Below are positions 1 to 9,399 of a stretch of DNA of 64,000 nt, one piece after another. The notes under the pieces are model-generated. The model ran no database searches. It had not been told where the DNA came from and was given only the letters and a program-made list of their open reading frames with translations. Origin of the DNA: Galeruca laticollis (lineage: Eukaryota > Arthropoda > Insecta > Coleoptera > Chrysomelidae); the NCBI GenBank assembly GCA_963921935.1, contig OY998176.1:181809842-181873841 (forward strand), in the 5' to 3' direction. Numbering within the stretch: the first letter of the stretch is position 1; each line of letters begins with the position of its first letter. The translations under genes were made by a program, and so were the position numbers.

Positions 1-498
1 ATTGTTCCAATTCTGCTATTGAGTGAGCACCTGTCAATATGTCATCTACATATATCTGATTTAAGAGAGCATCTTGTACATTGGGTAAATGAGAATTCTG
101 TAGTGCTATTTCTTTTAAAACTCTGGCCAAAGGAGACAGTGGTAAGCTCTAAACAAATGAAAGGATCATGAGGAGAGTCCCTCCAAAGGACATTCTCCAA
201 AAAATGAAATTTCGGGTGCATGCATACTTGTCTATACATCTTTTCGATGTCAGCGGTCAGAGCATAAGGATAAGTCCGAAATCTTGTTGATATATCGAAC
301 AGTTCGGGTTGAACTCTAGGCTCTGTCAAAGTTATATCATTTAAAGAAAGGGAACTCGAATTTTTCGAAGAAAAATCAAATACAATCCGGACCTTTGTAC
401 TGGCGCTATGGGTCTTTACTATACTGAGATGAGGGACAAAGTATTTATGTTCCAACAAAGGGGAGAGAAGAGACAATGGTATCAATTTAGCATGTCCT
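1..498 (-). pseudogene. BEL/Pao reverse transcriptase, catalytic part
   Basis: The minus-strand translation holds the BEL reverse transcriptase stretch with VRIVFDFSSK and LTADIEKMYRQV, followed after a frameshift near position 145 by LLNQIYVDDILTGA. The catalytic YVDD codons are at 52-41. The enzyme would copy the element's RNA into DNA. The frameshift breaks the frame between the palm motifs. The coding sequence runs off the left edge, and on the other side it joins the 835-1092 piece once the RTE insertion is disregarded. Confidence 0.8.
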
Positions 499-507
499 AA
501 TCTAAGG

Positions 508-825
508 CATAAGAAATGAAGACCTAAGGGCGAGAACAGGAGTCACGGATGTTATCTATCAGGTGGCAAAACTCAAATGAAACTGGGCTGGGCATGTGGC
601 CCGCATGACAGATGGACGATGGACAAAAAGGCTGCTCGAGTGGAGACCATGGACTGACAAAAGAAACAAGGGAAGACCTCCCACGCGATGGACGGACGAT
701 ATTAGAAGAATGACTACAAACTGGATGCAGAGCGCTCAAGACAGAGGACAGTGGGCAGAAATGAGGGAGGCCTATATCCTGCAGTGGATGCGACAGTCTG
801 ATTGATGATGATGATGATGATGATG
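508..825 (+). mobile_element. RTE-type LINE, 3' end, with target duplication
   Basis: This is the extreme 3' end of an endonuclease-reverse transcriptase LINE. The plus-strand frame 596-805 has the typical insect C-terminus (GRPPTRWTDDI, then EAYILQWM). It is followed at once by a GAT trinucleotide tail, as expected for RTE elements, which end in short microsatellites and have almost no 3' UTR. The insertion is flanked by a perfect 9-bp duplication, AATCTAAGG, at 499-507 and 826-834. It is 5'-truncated, as is usual for LINE copies, and lies inside the BEL reverse transcriptase. Confidence 0.8.
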
Positions 826-834
826 AATCTAAGG

Positions 835-1092
835 TATTCATCTAAAATGTTTTTTTATTCAGTTTTCAACTCAGGATTCCTTTCAAATTTCCTTTCAAGG
901 GACGAAAATCTATTCCTAGCAGAAATAAATGAGTCACCTAGCAGACAGTGAGCTTGAGGAGAAATCAATGGTAAATGGACTTGAAACCTTCCATTAGGAA
1001 GGATTTCAGTGGAGGAAACAAATATTTTTTCGGCTCTTGCATCTTCATCTGTTACAACAGGTCTAGAGAACATTTTTGAAACTTTGATTTTC
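835..1092 (-). pseudogene. BEL/Pao reverse transcriptase, N-terminal part
   Basis: The minus-strand translation contains DEDARAEKIF, LPNGRFQVHLPL and RFSSLERKFERNPELK, a signature of the region just before the BEL reverse transcriptase palm. It abuts the RTE insertion downstream (499-834) and the piggyBac insertion upstream (1093-1594). Without these insertions it would be continuous with the protease piece at 1595-2346 and the catalytic piece at 1-498. Confidence 0.8.
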
Positions 1093-1594
1093 AAGAAGAA
1101 GATGAATTGGATGTTGTTGCAGTACCATCCACAAGTAACAGACGGAAGCGAAAATCTGAGCACTATTTAGAAAAAAAAAAAGGACAACCCCACAAAATCT
1201 GAAAATATTGTGTCGGTTGTTATAAAAAAAATTGAGGGTGTGATTCCAAAAAACCATGTCAAAAAAGTTATAAAGTTTTGCACTGACTGTATTGAAAATC
1301 CGCATATTTGCCTAGATTGTTTCAATAGTTTTCATAAATAAAAAAAATAGATGAATTGGATGATGTTGCAGTACCATCCACAAGTAACAGACGGAAGTGA
1401 AAATCTGAGCACTCTTTAGAAAAAAAAGAAGGACAATCCCACAAAATCCGAAAATATTGTGTCGGTTGTTATAAAAAAAAATTGAGGGTGTGATTCCAAA
1501 AAAACATGTTAAAAAAGTTATAACGTTTAGCACTGACTGTCTTGAAAATCCGCATATTTGCCTAGACTGTTTCAATAGTTTTCATAAATAAAAA
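1093..1594 (+). mobile_element. Two tandem piggyBac transposase 3' ends
   Basis: Two copies, 249 bp apart (for example GATGAATTGG at 1101 and 1350), encode on the plus strand the cysteine-rich C-terminus of a piggyBac transposase: KYCVGCY, then FCTDCIENPHICLDCF and a final His-Lys-stop. This is the zinc-binding tail found after the DDD catalytic domain, which is absent here. Length changes in A-runs shift the frame in both copies. Each copy ends right after the stop in an A-rich tract. The pair sits in the minus-strand BEL element between copies of ATTTTC (1087-1092 and 1595-1600), a possible short target duplication. piggyBac itself would use TTAA. Confidence 0.65.
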
Positions 1595-2346
1595 ATTTTC
1601 TGAAATCTCATCTAGCTTAGTTTCAGTTACATCAGGATTCATGGCGATGTGAAAGGAGTGAAGTGCCAAATTAACATCAGCATGGAGAGTCATGTAATGA
1701 TGAGGTGAAGTACCTGAAATTATCCACCCCAGATGAGTATGAATCAATGTAGGAAGCCCATTTCCTAGATGTTTCATGTCTGATTTCAATAGATGGTAAT
1801 AAATGTCGGCACCTAAAAGGATCCCAATTTCTGATGGGGTGTCAAAGGTGTCGTCGGCTAGTTCTTGGCTAATATGGTGGGGAATGTTCAATAAGTTTTT
1901 ATTAATAGAGATTTGAGGTAGGTTCTGAGTAATCTGATCAACCACAGCGCAAGAAATTGTAAATTTCATTGAAGGGTCATGAATGGAGTGAAACTCTATC
2001 TCAGTCATTTTATTTATGGCGGTTTGACCATTAAAAATGACTGAAATTTGAAGTGAACGAGAAACAAATTTACAGTTTAAAGCTTCCGCTGTCTTAAGAG
2101 TAACAAAAGAGCATTGGCTTTCGATCTCCAGAAGACCTTTGACCACCATAGGGGGACCCTGAGAGGGGAAAGTTAACAATTTTGCAGTTTCCAATAACAC
2201 TTGAGAAGTGCAAGCCTGAGTAGCTGAGAGAGAGGTTGCGTTTACCACTGAACCTTGAGCACGAGAGGAACTAGAAAATCTATTTTGTGATTGTGACCTT
2301 AGAGAATCATCTCCACGAGTACTGACTGGAGTAGCAGAATTTAATT
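1595..2346 (-). pseudogene. BEL/Pao aspartic protease region (DUF1758-like)
   Basis: The minus-strand frame 2248-1595 shows the BEL protease domain: a beta-strand-rich stretch with VKGLLEIESQCSFVT, where the catalytic Asp-Ser/Thr-Gly is replaced by Glu-Ser-Gln, and later IGILLGADIYYHLL and HLGWIISG. The protease would release Gag and Pol proteins. The altered active site suggests decay after loss of selection. The 3' side ends at the piggyBac insertion. Confidence 0.8.
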
Positions 2347-2837
2347 GAGAGTGTTACCTTACAGAATCAGTACGTTGAGAGAAAGATTGTGACCTTAGAG
2401 AATTACCACTTTGTGGGTGCGAGGGGGTTGAGAACGTTCCATGTGTTGGGCTGAGCAATGAGTTTACTGATACATTGCGCGGAGTAGATAAATGTAATAA
2501 AGAATGATGTTTTCCATTACAAATATCACACACTTTGGATGACCCACACCCATTCAAGGAGTGTCTTGTACCTAAACAATTATAACAAAGTTTGTTAACT
2601 TTAACAAAATTCAATCTGTCTGAGACAGACATATGAACAAATTTTTGACATGAATAAATGCGATGATTCGTATCATTGCAACAAGCACAGTGCATAGCTA
2701 TATATGATGAGCCCTTATTTACAACATTGTGATTATTACTACTGGAAGAAGATTCATTAGTTCTATGAGTTTCGTGAATTGCTGCATTTGAAATGGAGAG
2801 TAATGTGACTTTTGATTTATTTGAATTGAAATTATTT
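2347..2837 (-). pseudogene. BEL/Pao gag zinc-knuckle region
   Basis: The minus-strand frame 2695-2354 carries three cysteine/histidine clusters: CACCNDTNHRIYSC, CYNCLGTRHSLNGC and CDICNGKHH. This is the array between the DUF1759 gag domain and the protease in BEL elements, and it should bind element RNA during packaging. A Ser/Asn-rich linker precedes it (2700-2837). A stop separates it from the gag domain. Confidence 0.8.
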
Positions 2838-3722
2838 TTAAAATGTGTCCACTAGACTTCCGGCACTAGAAAGATTTTCTAAAATTGTACATTTACTATT
2901 TAAAAATTCAAAAAATGTCTTAGTATCCATTAAGTTATTTGAATTTATTTGCTCTTCAAAAGCCTTTTTAGTGGCGAAATCTAGTTTATTTCCCAAAATG
3001 TATGCAATCAAATGATCAAATATTTGTTCTTTGGAAAAATTCAAAGTCAATAGTGAGTCTAAAGCTGCTTTACTATTAGCGGAGAACTGTCTCAGTATGT
3101 CGGCATTACATTTTTGAATGGCAGCTATATCCAAAATTTGTTTAAAATAAGAGTTGACCAACTGCTTGTTATTACTATAACGCTTATGTAACACATCTAG
3201 TGCAATAGAGAAATTTTGCTCAGTAACGGCAATATTATTTATTAATCTGAGAGGCTCACCTCTAATATGAGCTTTGAGGTAGAAGAATTTCTCAGTGTTA
3301 GACTGTAAATTAGTATTATTCATGATAAGAGCTGTGAAAAGATCAATGAATGACTGATATTCAGTAGGAATTCCTGTAAAAATTTTAATGTTTATGTGAG
3401 GCAGTTGTATTTTGTTTTGGGTTACTGGTTGAGAATTCAATTATTTATTGAGGCAAGTTAAATGGTTTTGAAGTTCGGAAAGCACAGCAAAATAATAATT
3501 GTCCTCTACAACATCTCAATCCTCTGTATCTGGAGGGTTCAGAGTCAAAGCATCTAATTCATCCTGAACTTCACTATCTTTTTAAAAATGAGCAGTTAGT
3601 GAGTTTATTTTAAACTCTAACTTAGCTTTATCTACAATATTATCTTTGTTGTTTGTATACCAGTTGGCAATCCGTGTAATCTGGGCTTTACTGATGGTTC
3701 GAGTTTTAATTAAGTCTGCCAT
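2838..3722 (-). pseudogene. BEL/Pao Gag, N-terminal and DUF1759 domain
   Basis: The minus-strand translation starts with an ATG at 3722-3720 (MADLIKTRTISKAQITRIAN) and runs through the DUF1759-type gag domain (FTGIPTEYQSFIDLF, KFFYLKAHIRGEPLRLI, VLHKRYSN). In-frame stops lie at about 3580, 3516 and 3440. Gag would form the particle that packages the element's RNA. The start is chosen because it is the first Met before conserved gag sequence and is preceded by a non-coding leader. Confidence 0.8.
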
Positions 3723-3841
3723 TTTAATTCAGTCTCAGAAATTCTTCCACAAAATACAAATTCTTGTGATAATATATCAACAAATTTGATCAGAATAGAT
3801 GAGGGACTGTAATCATTATTTAAATAATACTAAGAGTAAGT

Positions 3842-4205
3842 TGTAGACAACAGTATTTACAGAGATGTTGCATATAAGAAATACATCTCAATTTATTCGA
3901 CAAGATACTATGAATAACTTGTCAACGTTTTTGTATTACTTCTAGGTATATGGTTTGTGAAATAGGTATCTCGTTTTTTGTGAACAGAATGAATACACTG
4001 ACCTGTTCGTTCAGTCCTGAACTACTTTTTTACTCACACCAAGCACATGTTCTTTCAGTAATGGTTTGGAATATGTAAAGTTTTTCTGAGATATTTACAC
4101 AATGTCTATTATTATTCTGTTCCTCCAAAATCCGATTCGAACTGGTCCAAATTATGGGTAGAAACCATTTAATTACTAGGCATCCCCCCTGATCGGGTGC
4201 CAACA
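3842..4205 (-). repeat. Candidate 5' LTR of the BEL element
   Basis: On the minus strand this stretch begins TGTTGGCACCC and ends GTTGTCTACA, fitting TG...CA LTR ends, and lies about 120 bp upstream of the gag start. No second LTR copy is in the window and no convincing primer binding site follows it, so it remains a guess from position and end bases. The rest of 3723-4348 shows no other recognisable feature. Confidence 0.25.
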
Positions 4206-4808
4206 ACACTGTGTTGGACAACAAAGAGACCTTCAATAGCTGGGGCCAATAAAAGTCGCTGGCTCTTTAAGGACTTTATTAACATAGCAAAGTATGCTCA
4301 TCACGAACAATAAAAAATGTACTAAAAAACAAATACTTGATACATGTAGGGGAAGTTGGGGCAAAGTGGCCCCTCGGGGCAAAGTGATTTTATATGATAT
4401 TTCCAACATGGTTACGACATCTATAGGTATCTTCGCGTATATCATTCCCCTTACGTATGTACAGCTAACTTAGTCTGCATTTAACCACGGTCGAGACTGC
4501 ACGCAATTTTTTCGTGAAGTGAACAGTTTTAAACCACGTGCTTGTAATATTCATTGGTAAGTAAAGTAGCAGTTTAGCTGAAAATACAAATTGTTTGTTC
4601 GGTATCATATAAGGTTAGAATGACATTTTATATATATCTGAGACGTACATATAAGCAATCAAACCAAACAAGCTAATTTTTTATTACTTTTAAAATACTG
4701 CTTCGATACGTATTGGGGCAAAGTGGATTTCCTATTATGGGGCAAAGTGGTCCACTTTGCCCCTATAGAAAAATGAAGTTAATTTTTTTTTCAGAATAAA
4801 TTTCCATA

Positions 4809-5485
4809 ATGGTGCGTAAATATATACGGAAAACTCAGTAACAATCTTAGTCGGAAGACAGTATGATAACAGCTATACAGGATGTCAGAAACAATATACT
4901 TAGTGCAAAAAAGGCAGCAAGTCAGTACCAAGTCCCTTTGACAACCCTTCGAAGACGAGTCAAATCGAACAAGGACCCTGAAGCAGCTTCAAGAAAATAT
5001 CTAGGGCGATGTAGACCTGTTTTTTCGGCAAAGCAAGAAAAGGAACTTGCGGATTTCATCATAGAAATGGAAAGTAGGCTTTTCGGCCTCGGCACGCGGG
5101 AACTGAGACACCTTGCATTCCAGTTTGCAGAAAAAAATAAGATTGCTCATAATTTTAATGCCATCAAAGGTCTTGCAGGGCTTGATTGGATTTATGGGTT
5201 TTTAACCAGAAACACAAATATTTCTCTAAGACTGCCAGAATATACGTCAGCTGCTAGGGCCTCGTCTTTCAATAAATTTAATGTAAGTTCATTCTTTAAG
5301 CTTCTGATAGAATCGTTCGAGAAACATAAATATCCACCCAGCAGAATTTTTAATTGCGACGAAACAGGTGTGTCTACGGTACCAAATAGGCCCTCCAGAA
5401 TATTCTCCAGTAAAGGAAAAAAACAGGTGGGTTGTGTTAGTTCCGCGGAAAGAGGTACCTTAACTACTATTATCGAAATGAAACC
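4809..5485 (+). pseudogene. pogo/Tigger transposase, N-terminal half
   Basis: An ATG at 4809 begins MVRKYIRKT but is followed by in-frame TAA and TAG before the long open frame from 4863. The protein has a psq-type helix-turn-helix (SAKKAASQYQVPLTTLRRRV), a CENP-B-type second DNA-binding helix set (LAGLDWIYGFLTRN) and the first catalytic Asp in NCDETGVSTVP (about residue 165 of the open frame). It should bind the terminal motifs and cut the DNA. The frame breaks into unrelated sequence at the Penelope-like insertion. Confidence 0.85.
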
Positions 5486-5489
5486 AAAT

Positions 5490-5944
5490 TTTGTATTTTG
5501 GTACAAGAATTTATTATAAGCAGAGCGCTTTCGGTTTAATGATAAACCATAATCAGTGCCCCATGGTCAGGGTGTACTCCAAATCCTCACAAATTAAAAG
5601 ATACATAAAGCGAATTAAAATATAGTGCTTGAAACACAGTCACTATTTAATTAAAATAACAATAAAAAGCACACACAACCCATTGTACAATGAATGAATC
5701 CCTAAAATAGGGGATAAAATATAACTCAAAACATTATGTGTGAGTCAGCTGTTTGACATTTTTAACTACTGCAGAAATTTGTTTCAATGCCGTTGGATTC
5801 TATATTCCTCCACTAGTAATTTTCCCGCGAGTAAGAAAATGCCCAGCCCTTGAGCACGGGCGTCCCCCGGAATCGTTCGTTGAATATCACCCGAGTGGGT
5901 GGATGCAGAGTGAGATTTTTTTTTGATGTTTGATTTGATCACTT
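5490..5944 (-). mobile_element. Penelope-like fragment inserted in transposase
   Basis: Sequence unrelated to transposase separates the NCDETG half (ending about 5485) from the DGHATH half (resuming about 5945). The stretch has no long coding frame. Its assignment to Penelope-like elements rests on a hammerhead-type motif at 5520-5559 near its left boundary, of the form known from Penelope terminal repeats. The boundaries are estimated from where transposase similarity stops and resumes. A solo terminal repeat or a hammerhead-bearing non-autonomous element are alternatives. Confidence 0.5.
5520..5559 (-). ncRNA. Hammerhead-ribozyme-like motif
   Basis: Read on the minus strand: stem I GCA (5559-5557) pairs with UGC (5522-5520). 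The core CUGAUUA (5556-5550) differs from CUGAUGA at one base. After one extra U, stem II is GGUUUA/UAAACC with loop UCAU (5548-5533), followed by invariant GAAA (5532-5529), a self-complementary GCGC stem III (5528-5525) and UC before the predicted cleavage site. Minimal stem III and one extra base before stem II are features of Penelope hammerheads. The G8-to-U change may reduce or abolish cleavage. Confidence 0.6.
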
Positions 5945-7097
5945 CCGGTGTTACTGATTCTTGATGGTCATGCAACGCACACTAAGAATTTAACGTTAGT
6001 TGAAAAGGCAAGGGCAAATCATGTGAACATAATTGTAATACCTCCACATACATCCCACCGGCTACAGCCATTAGATGTTGCCTTCATGTTTCCGCTCAAT
6101 ACGTGCTATGAACAAGAAACGAAGAAATGGTTACTGAATAATCCTGGGAAAGTGATAACATTATATCAAGTCGGAGAACTGTTTGGTAACGCATTTAAAC
6201 GGGCCGCAACTGCACAAAATGCTATTAATGGCTTCAAAGCCACTGGAATTTATCCATATAATCCGGATGTATTTCCAGAGGAACTATTCAAACCGGCAGA
6301 GACTACTTACAGACTACCAGAGGATGAGCGTCCAAACACTCCGCAATCAGTTCTACCTGAGAATAGATTTAATGAAATAAATCAGTCTCCACAACCAGGG
6401 CCCTCTAGAGTTAGATCCCCGTCTCCTATAGTCCATTCAGTACTAAAAAATTCACAAGCTGTAGATCCTATTTCAAAAGAAATCTCTGGGAATCCTATAT
6501 TATTCACCGCAAGACATATTACCCTTACCCAAAGTGAGTGATGTAGGAGCGCCCAAAAGAAAATTAAAAAGGGGGAAACCATGGTGCTAACATCAACCCT
6601 TAATTATGAAGAGTCAAAAGTTGCAAAAGAAATTAAAATATCAAAAGACGTAAAGGAAGCGGTTAAAAAAATTGGTGAAGAACAAGAAAACAAAGATACA
6701 AAAGGGAACAAACACGGATGAAGATACGTCGTCAGACGGTTCAATTCTGGTTGAGTTGGTAAATTCAAGTGATTCAGATAGCGATCTAGAATTTTATCCT
6801 AAGACAAAGGGTTTCGATATAGAAGAGGTTACCATCAAAAACCTAAATAATGATGAATTCATATTAACAGAATTAACATCTGACAAATTGACAAAAAAAA
6901 AGTTTCTTGCCCAAATAGTTAGCATTGAAAAAACCTCTGAACCTAAGATTATTGTTTCTTTTTTGCGGCAATATAGACAATCGATAGATATTGTTGTTTT
7001 CCCTGAAGTGAAAGACATTAGCGAAGTTGTTATTAACGAAATTTTAGGAAAAGTTAAAGTAGAAATTTTGAGGCACGGAAAAATTAAAGTTTGTTAA
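5945..7097 (+). pseudogene. pogo/Tigger transposase, C-terminal half and tail
   Basis: The frame 5948-6541 resumes the DDE domain with LLILDGHATHTKNL (second Asp) and SHRLQPLDVAF (third acidic position), then GFKATGIYPYNPDVF, all standard for pogo/Tigger transposases. After a frameshift, 6672-7097 encodes an acidic/basic linker with SSDSDSD and a tail (FLAQIVSIEKTSEPKIIVSF) resembling the C-terminal module of element 3. 7098-7613 is non-coding element end with subterminal motif copies. The Penelope-like insertion removes the middle of the catalytic domain. Confidence 0.8.
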
Positions 7098-7799
7098 TAA
7101 CCTTTTAAAATTTTTATTAGGAATATCTTTGTTTATGTCAGTTGTTCCATTCTTTTTTTATAGAGGAAATGTTTATTTTTCTTTCATTTCACTAATAAGT
7201 GGTGCTTCATAGTAAAAAGCCTACTATCTTTTAAGGTTTTCTTTGATACATAATGCTTAAAATTGTTAAAATGTCATTTTCGCTGTTTTCATCACAACAA
7301 TGAAGTGTTATTTGTTTTTGTAATAAACTCTTATGTACGAAAAGTGTTCTCTTTTATCTGGTAATTACTTTCCACTTTGCTCCGATATACGTATCCTCTT
7401 TGCCCCATATATTGGGCAAAGCGGATATTTTGCATTAACTCACTTTTTCCTCTATCAATTCATAGTTCTGGTCTAGAATCACTGGATATGTCGGGAAACA
7501 ACAGCTAAATCATGGAAGAAGAGACTCCATGCATCCAAAATACTCTCTCACTTACTAAAAAAATATTTATAGGAAGGCTTTGTTAAGGTGACCACTTTGG
7601 CTCAAACTTCCCCTAACTTAAAATACATGTAAATGCCATTGCAACAACCGGCATACGGACACTTCGTTCTGACGCACCGATGACATTTCTCACTTCTGTC
7701 ATCGAACTTATTATCTATAGAGCTAATGTAGATAACTTTCAATTTAATTTTCATTATTTCATTTGACGTTTCCTTCGAGACAACCCTGTTGGTAGTTGG

Positions 7800-8012
7800 A
7801 CCCTTTAGGCCCAAATCCCAACAGCAACTACATTTAATCCAATTGCCTGTAGTTCTGTGATAATATTCTTATAAAAAGTTTCAATTTCATGCTCGTTGTT
7901 GCCCCACTATTGAAGGTATAACAAATTGATTGTTTCCATTGGCGGTATACTCTTTCCACCATAAATACATTGATGTTATCAGCCAAATTAGGATACCTGA
8001 AGGAATATATTA
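7800..8012 (-). pseudogene. P/THAP9-like transposase fragment
   Basis: Minus-strand translation from about 8000 gives YPNLADNINVF, VERVYRQWKQSICYTFNSG and, further on, LQAIGLNVVAVG followed by GPTTNRVV. These match the central segment of P-element-type (THAP9-like) transposases, including the stretch around the second catalytic Asp. A splice-acceptor-like CAG precedes the segment. It is disrupted by stops and has no partner pieces nearby. The rest of 7614-8136 holds nothing else I recognise. Confidence 0.5.
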
Positions 8013-8136
8013 ATTTTATAAAGCGTACCTACCTGCAGTATATGTACACATTAGTCTTTTATTGAGCTTTTTAGTATATTTTAGCTGATAATATATGCTA
8101 ATTGTATATTCTTAGAGTAATATTTATTATTTCCAC

Positions 8137-9346
8137 CTGTCTGTCAATAACAAAAACAGATTTATCACTATGCCTACGTTTCGGATTTATTTGAATCCTT
8201 TATCAAGGCTACAAAGATATACATGCATCTGGTGATTATGAATATTAAATAATCAATAAGAATTTTAAGACTTTTGAAAACTTTAAAAGACTTTTAAAAG
8301 CTTTAAAATACGTTTGAAAACTTTTAAAGCCTCTAAAATACTTTAAAAGAATTTTGAAGACTTTAAAATACTTTTAAAAACTTTAATAACCTCAAAAAAC
8401 GCCTGCTCATGTAAAAATTTTAAATCTAAAAATTCAAAAATATCAAAAACATCCCTCAAAAATGTCTACTAAACATCATTAAATAAAATCCAAGTTACTG
8501 ACAATTCAAAACTCCTTAATGTGTCACTCTCACCTAGTGAGGTATTTTCACTATTGAGCATAAATAATTTCCTTGTCAAATTCAAAATAAACGATAATTA
8601 TGAAAAAATTTTAGAAGGTTCTGGCACGTCATGTAAAACAATAATGCAATGTAAAATTTCTTCCTCTATGATGGACAAATTACCGAGAGACTATAAATCA
8701 AACCTTATTTACAAAATAAATTGTTTTGATGATGTTTGAAAAAAATTTGCATTGCATTGTTTTACATGACGTGTCAGAACTTTCTATAAATATTTCATCA
8801 TTCTCGTTATTTTGAATTTGACAATGAAATGACAAATTATTTATGCTCAACAGAGAAAATACCTCACTAGGTAAGAGTGACACATTAAGGAATTTTAAAT
8901 TGTCAGCAACTTGCATTTTATTTAATGATGTTCAATAGACATTTTTGGGGTATGTTTTTGGTATTTTTGAATGTTTTTTGATATTTTTGAATTTTTAGAT
9001 TTAAAATTTTAACATGAGCAGGAGTTTTTAATGTTTTTGAAGTTATTAAAGTTTTTTAAGGTTTTTTAAAGTCTTTAAAGGTTTTTAAGAGTTTTTAAAA
9101 GTTTTAAAGGCTTTTAAAAGTTTTTAAATGCTTTTAAAAGTTTTTAAAAGCTTTTAAAGTGTTTAAAAGTTTTCAAAAGTGTTTTAAAGTTTTTGAAAGC
9201 CTTTCAAAGTTTTTTAAAGTCTTTTAAAATTTTTATTGATTATTTAATATTTAACATCACCAGATGCATGTATATCTTTGTAGTCTTGATCAAGGATTCA
9301 AATAAATCCGGCAAAGTGAAAAATCTGTTTTTGTTATTATCCTACA
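8137..9346. mobile_element. Penelope-like foldback, ~600-bp inverted arms
   Basis: The two halves are inverted copies meeting near 8735-8740: TTATTTGAATCCTTTATCAAG at 8187 region mirrors TTGATCAAGGATTCAAATAA near 9283, and GTGTCACTCTCACCTAG (8521) mirrors CTAGGTAAGAGTGACACAT (8868). Low-complexity CTTTTAAAA runs fill part of each arm. The left arm's plus-strand frame ends in DKLPRDYKSNLIYKINC, which resembles the start of the GIY-YIG endonuclease of Penelope-like elements. Each outer end bears a hammerhead-like motif, the right one decayed. It likely arose from two copies joined head to head. Confidence 0.65.
8172..8209 (-). ncRNA. Degenerate hammerhead-like motif, left arm
   Basis: On the minus strand: stem I GCC (8209-8207) with GGC (8174-8172); core UUGAUAA (8206-8200) versus consensus CUGAUGA; one extra A; stem II GGAUU/AAUCC (8198-8183); GAAA (8182-8179); then CG and UA before GGC. 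The order matches a Penelope-type hammerhead, but C3 and G8 are both changed, so it is probably inactive. The mirror copy in the right arm (about 9285-9325, plus strand) has GGCAAA in place of GAAA. Confidence 0.45.
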
Positions 9347-9399
9347 GAACCAATAAATAGTCATAAAATAAATATTGGACTTTTGTTTATATTTAACAT

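Larger units (their letters stand above)
1..3842 (-). mobile_element. BEL/Pao LTR retrotransposon remnant, 5' part
   Basis: Read on the minus strand, pieces of one BEL/Pao element follow in the normal order: gag (DUF1759 type), zinc knuckles, aspartic protease (DUF1758 type) and reverse transcriptase. RNase H and integrase would lie left of position 1. Two foreign insertions (508-825 and 1093-1594) and several stops and frameshifts make it non-functional. Family assignment rests on the recognisable order and sequence of these domains. Confidence 0.85.
4349..7613 (+). mobile_element. pogo/Tigger-like DNA transposon 1
   Basis: The ends are imperfect inverted repeats: GGGGAAGTTGGGGCAAAGTG at the left and the complement of CCACTTTGGCTCAAACTTCC plus CC at the right, flanked by TA on both sides (4347-4348, 7614-7615). 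Further copies of GGGGCAAAGTGG or its complement occur near 4375, 4715, 4740-4765, 7373, 7395 and 7415, forming a subterminal array. Inside are a broken CENP-B/DDE transposase (4809-7097) and an inserted Penelope-like fragment (about 5490-5944). Confidence 0.85.

Noticed and set aside
4100..4160. TTCGAACTGG near 4134 resembling a tRNA T-arm or a BEL primer binding site
   Set aside because: The distance to an acceptor end or LTR end does not fit either reading.
8521..8916. Two short frames in the Penelope foldback with the shared words PSEVFSLLSINN
   Set aside because: The shared words come from translating the two inverted arms on opposite strands, not from two genes.
8280..9240. Regular CTTTTAAAA-type runs suspected of being a CRISPR-like or satellite array
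   Set aside because: Irregular low-complexity sequence inside the foldback arms; no constant spacer or unit.
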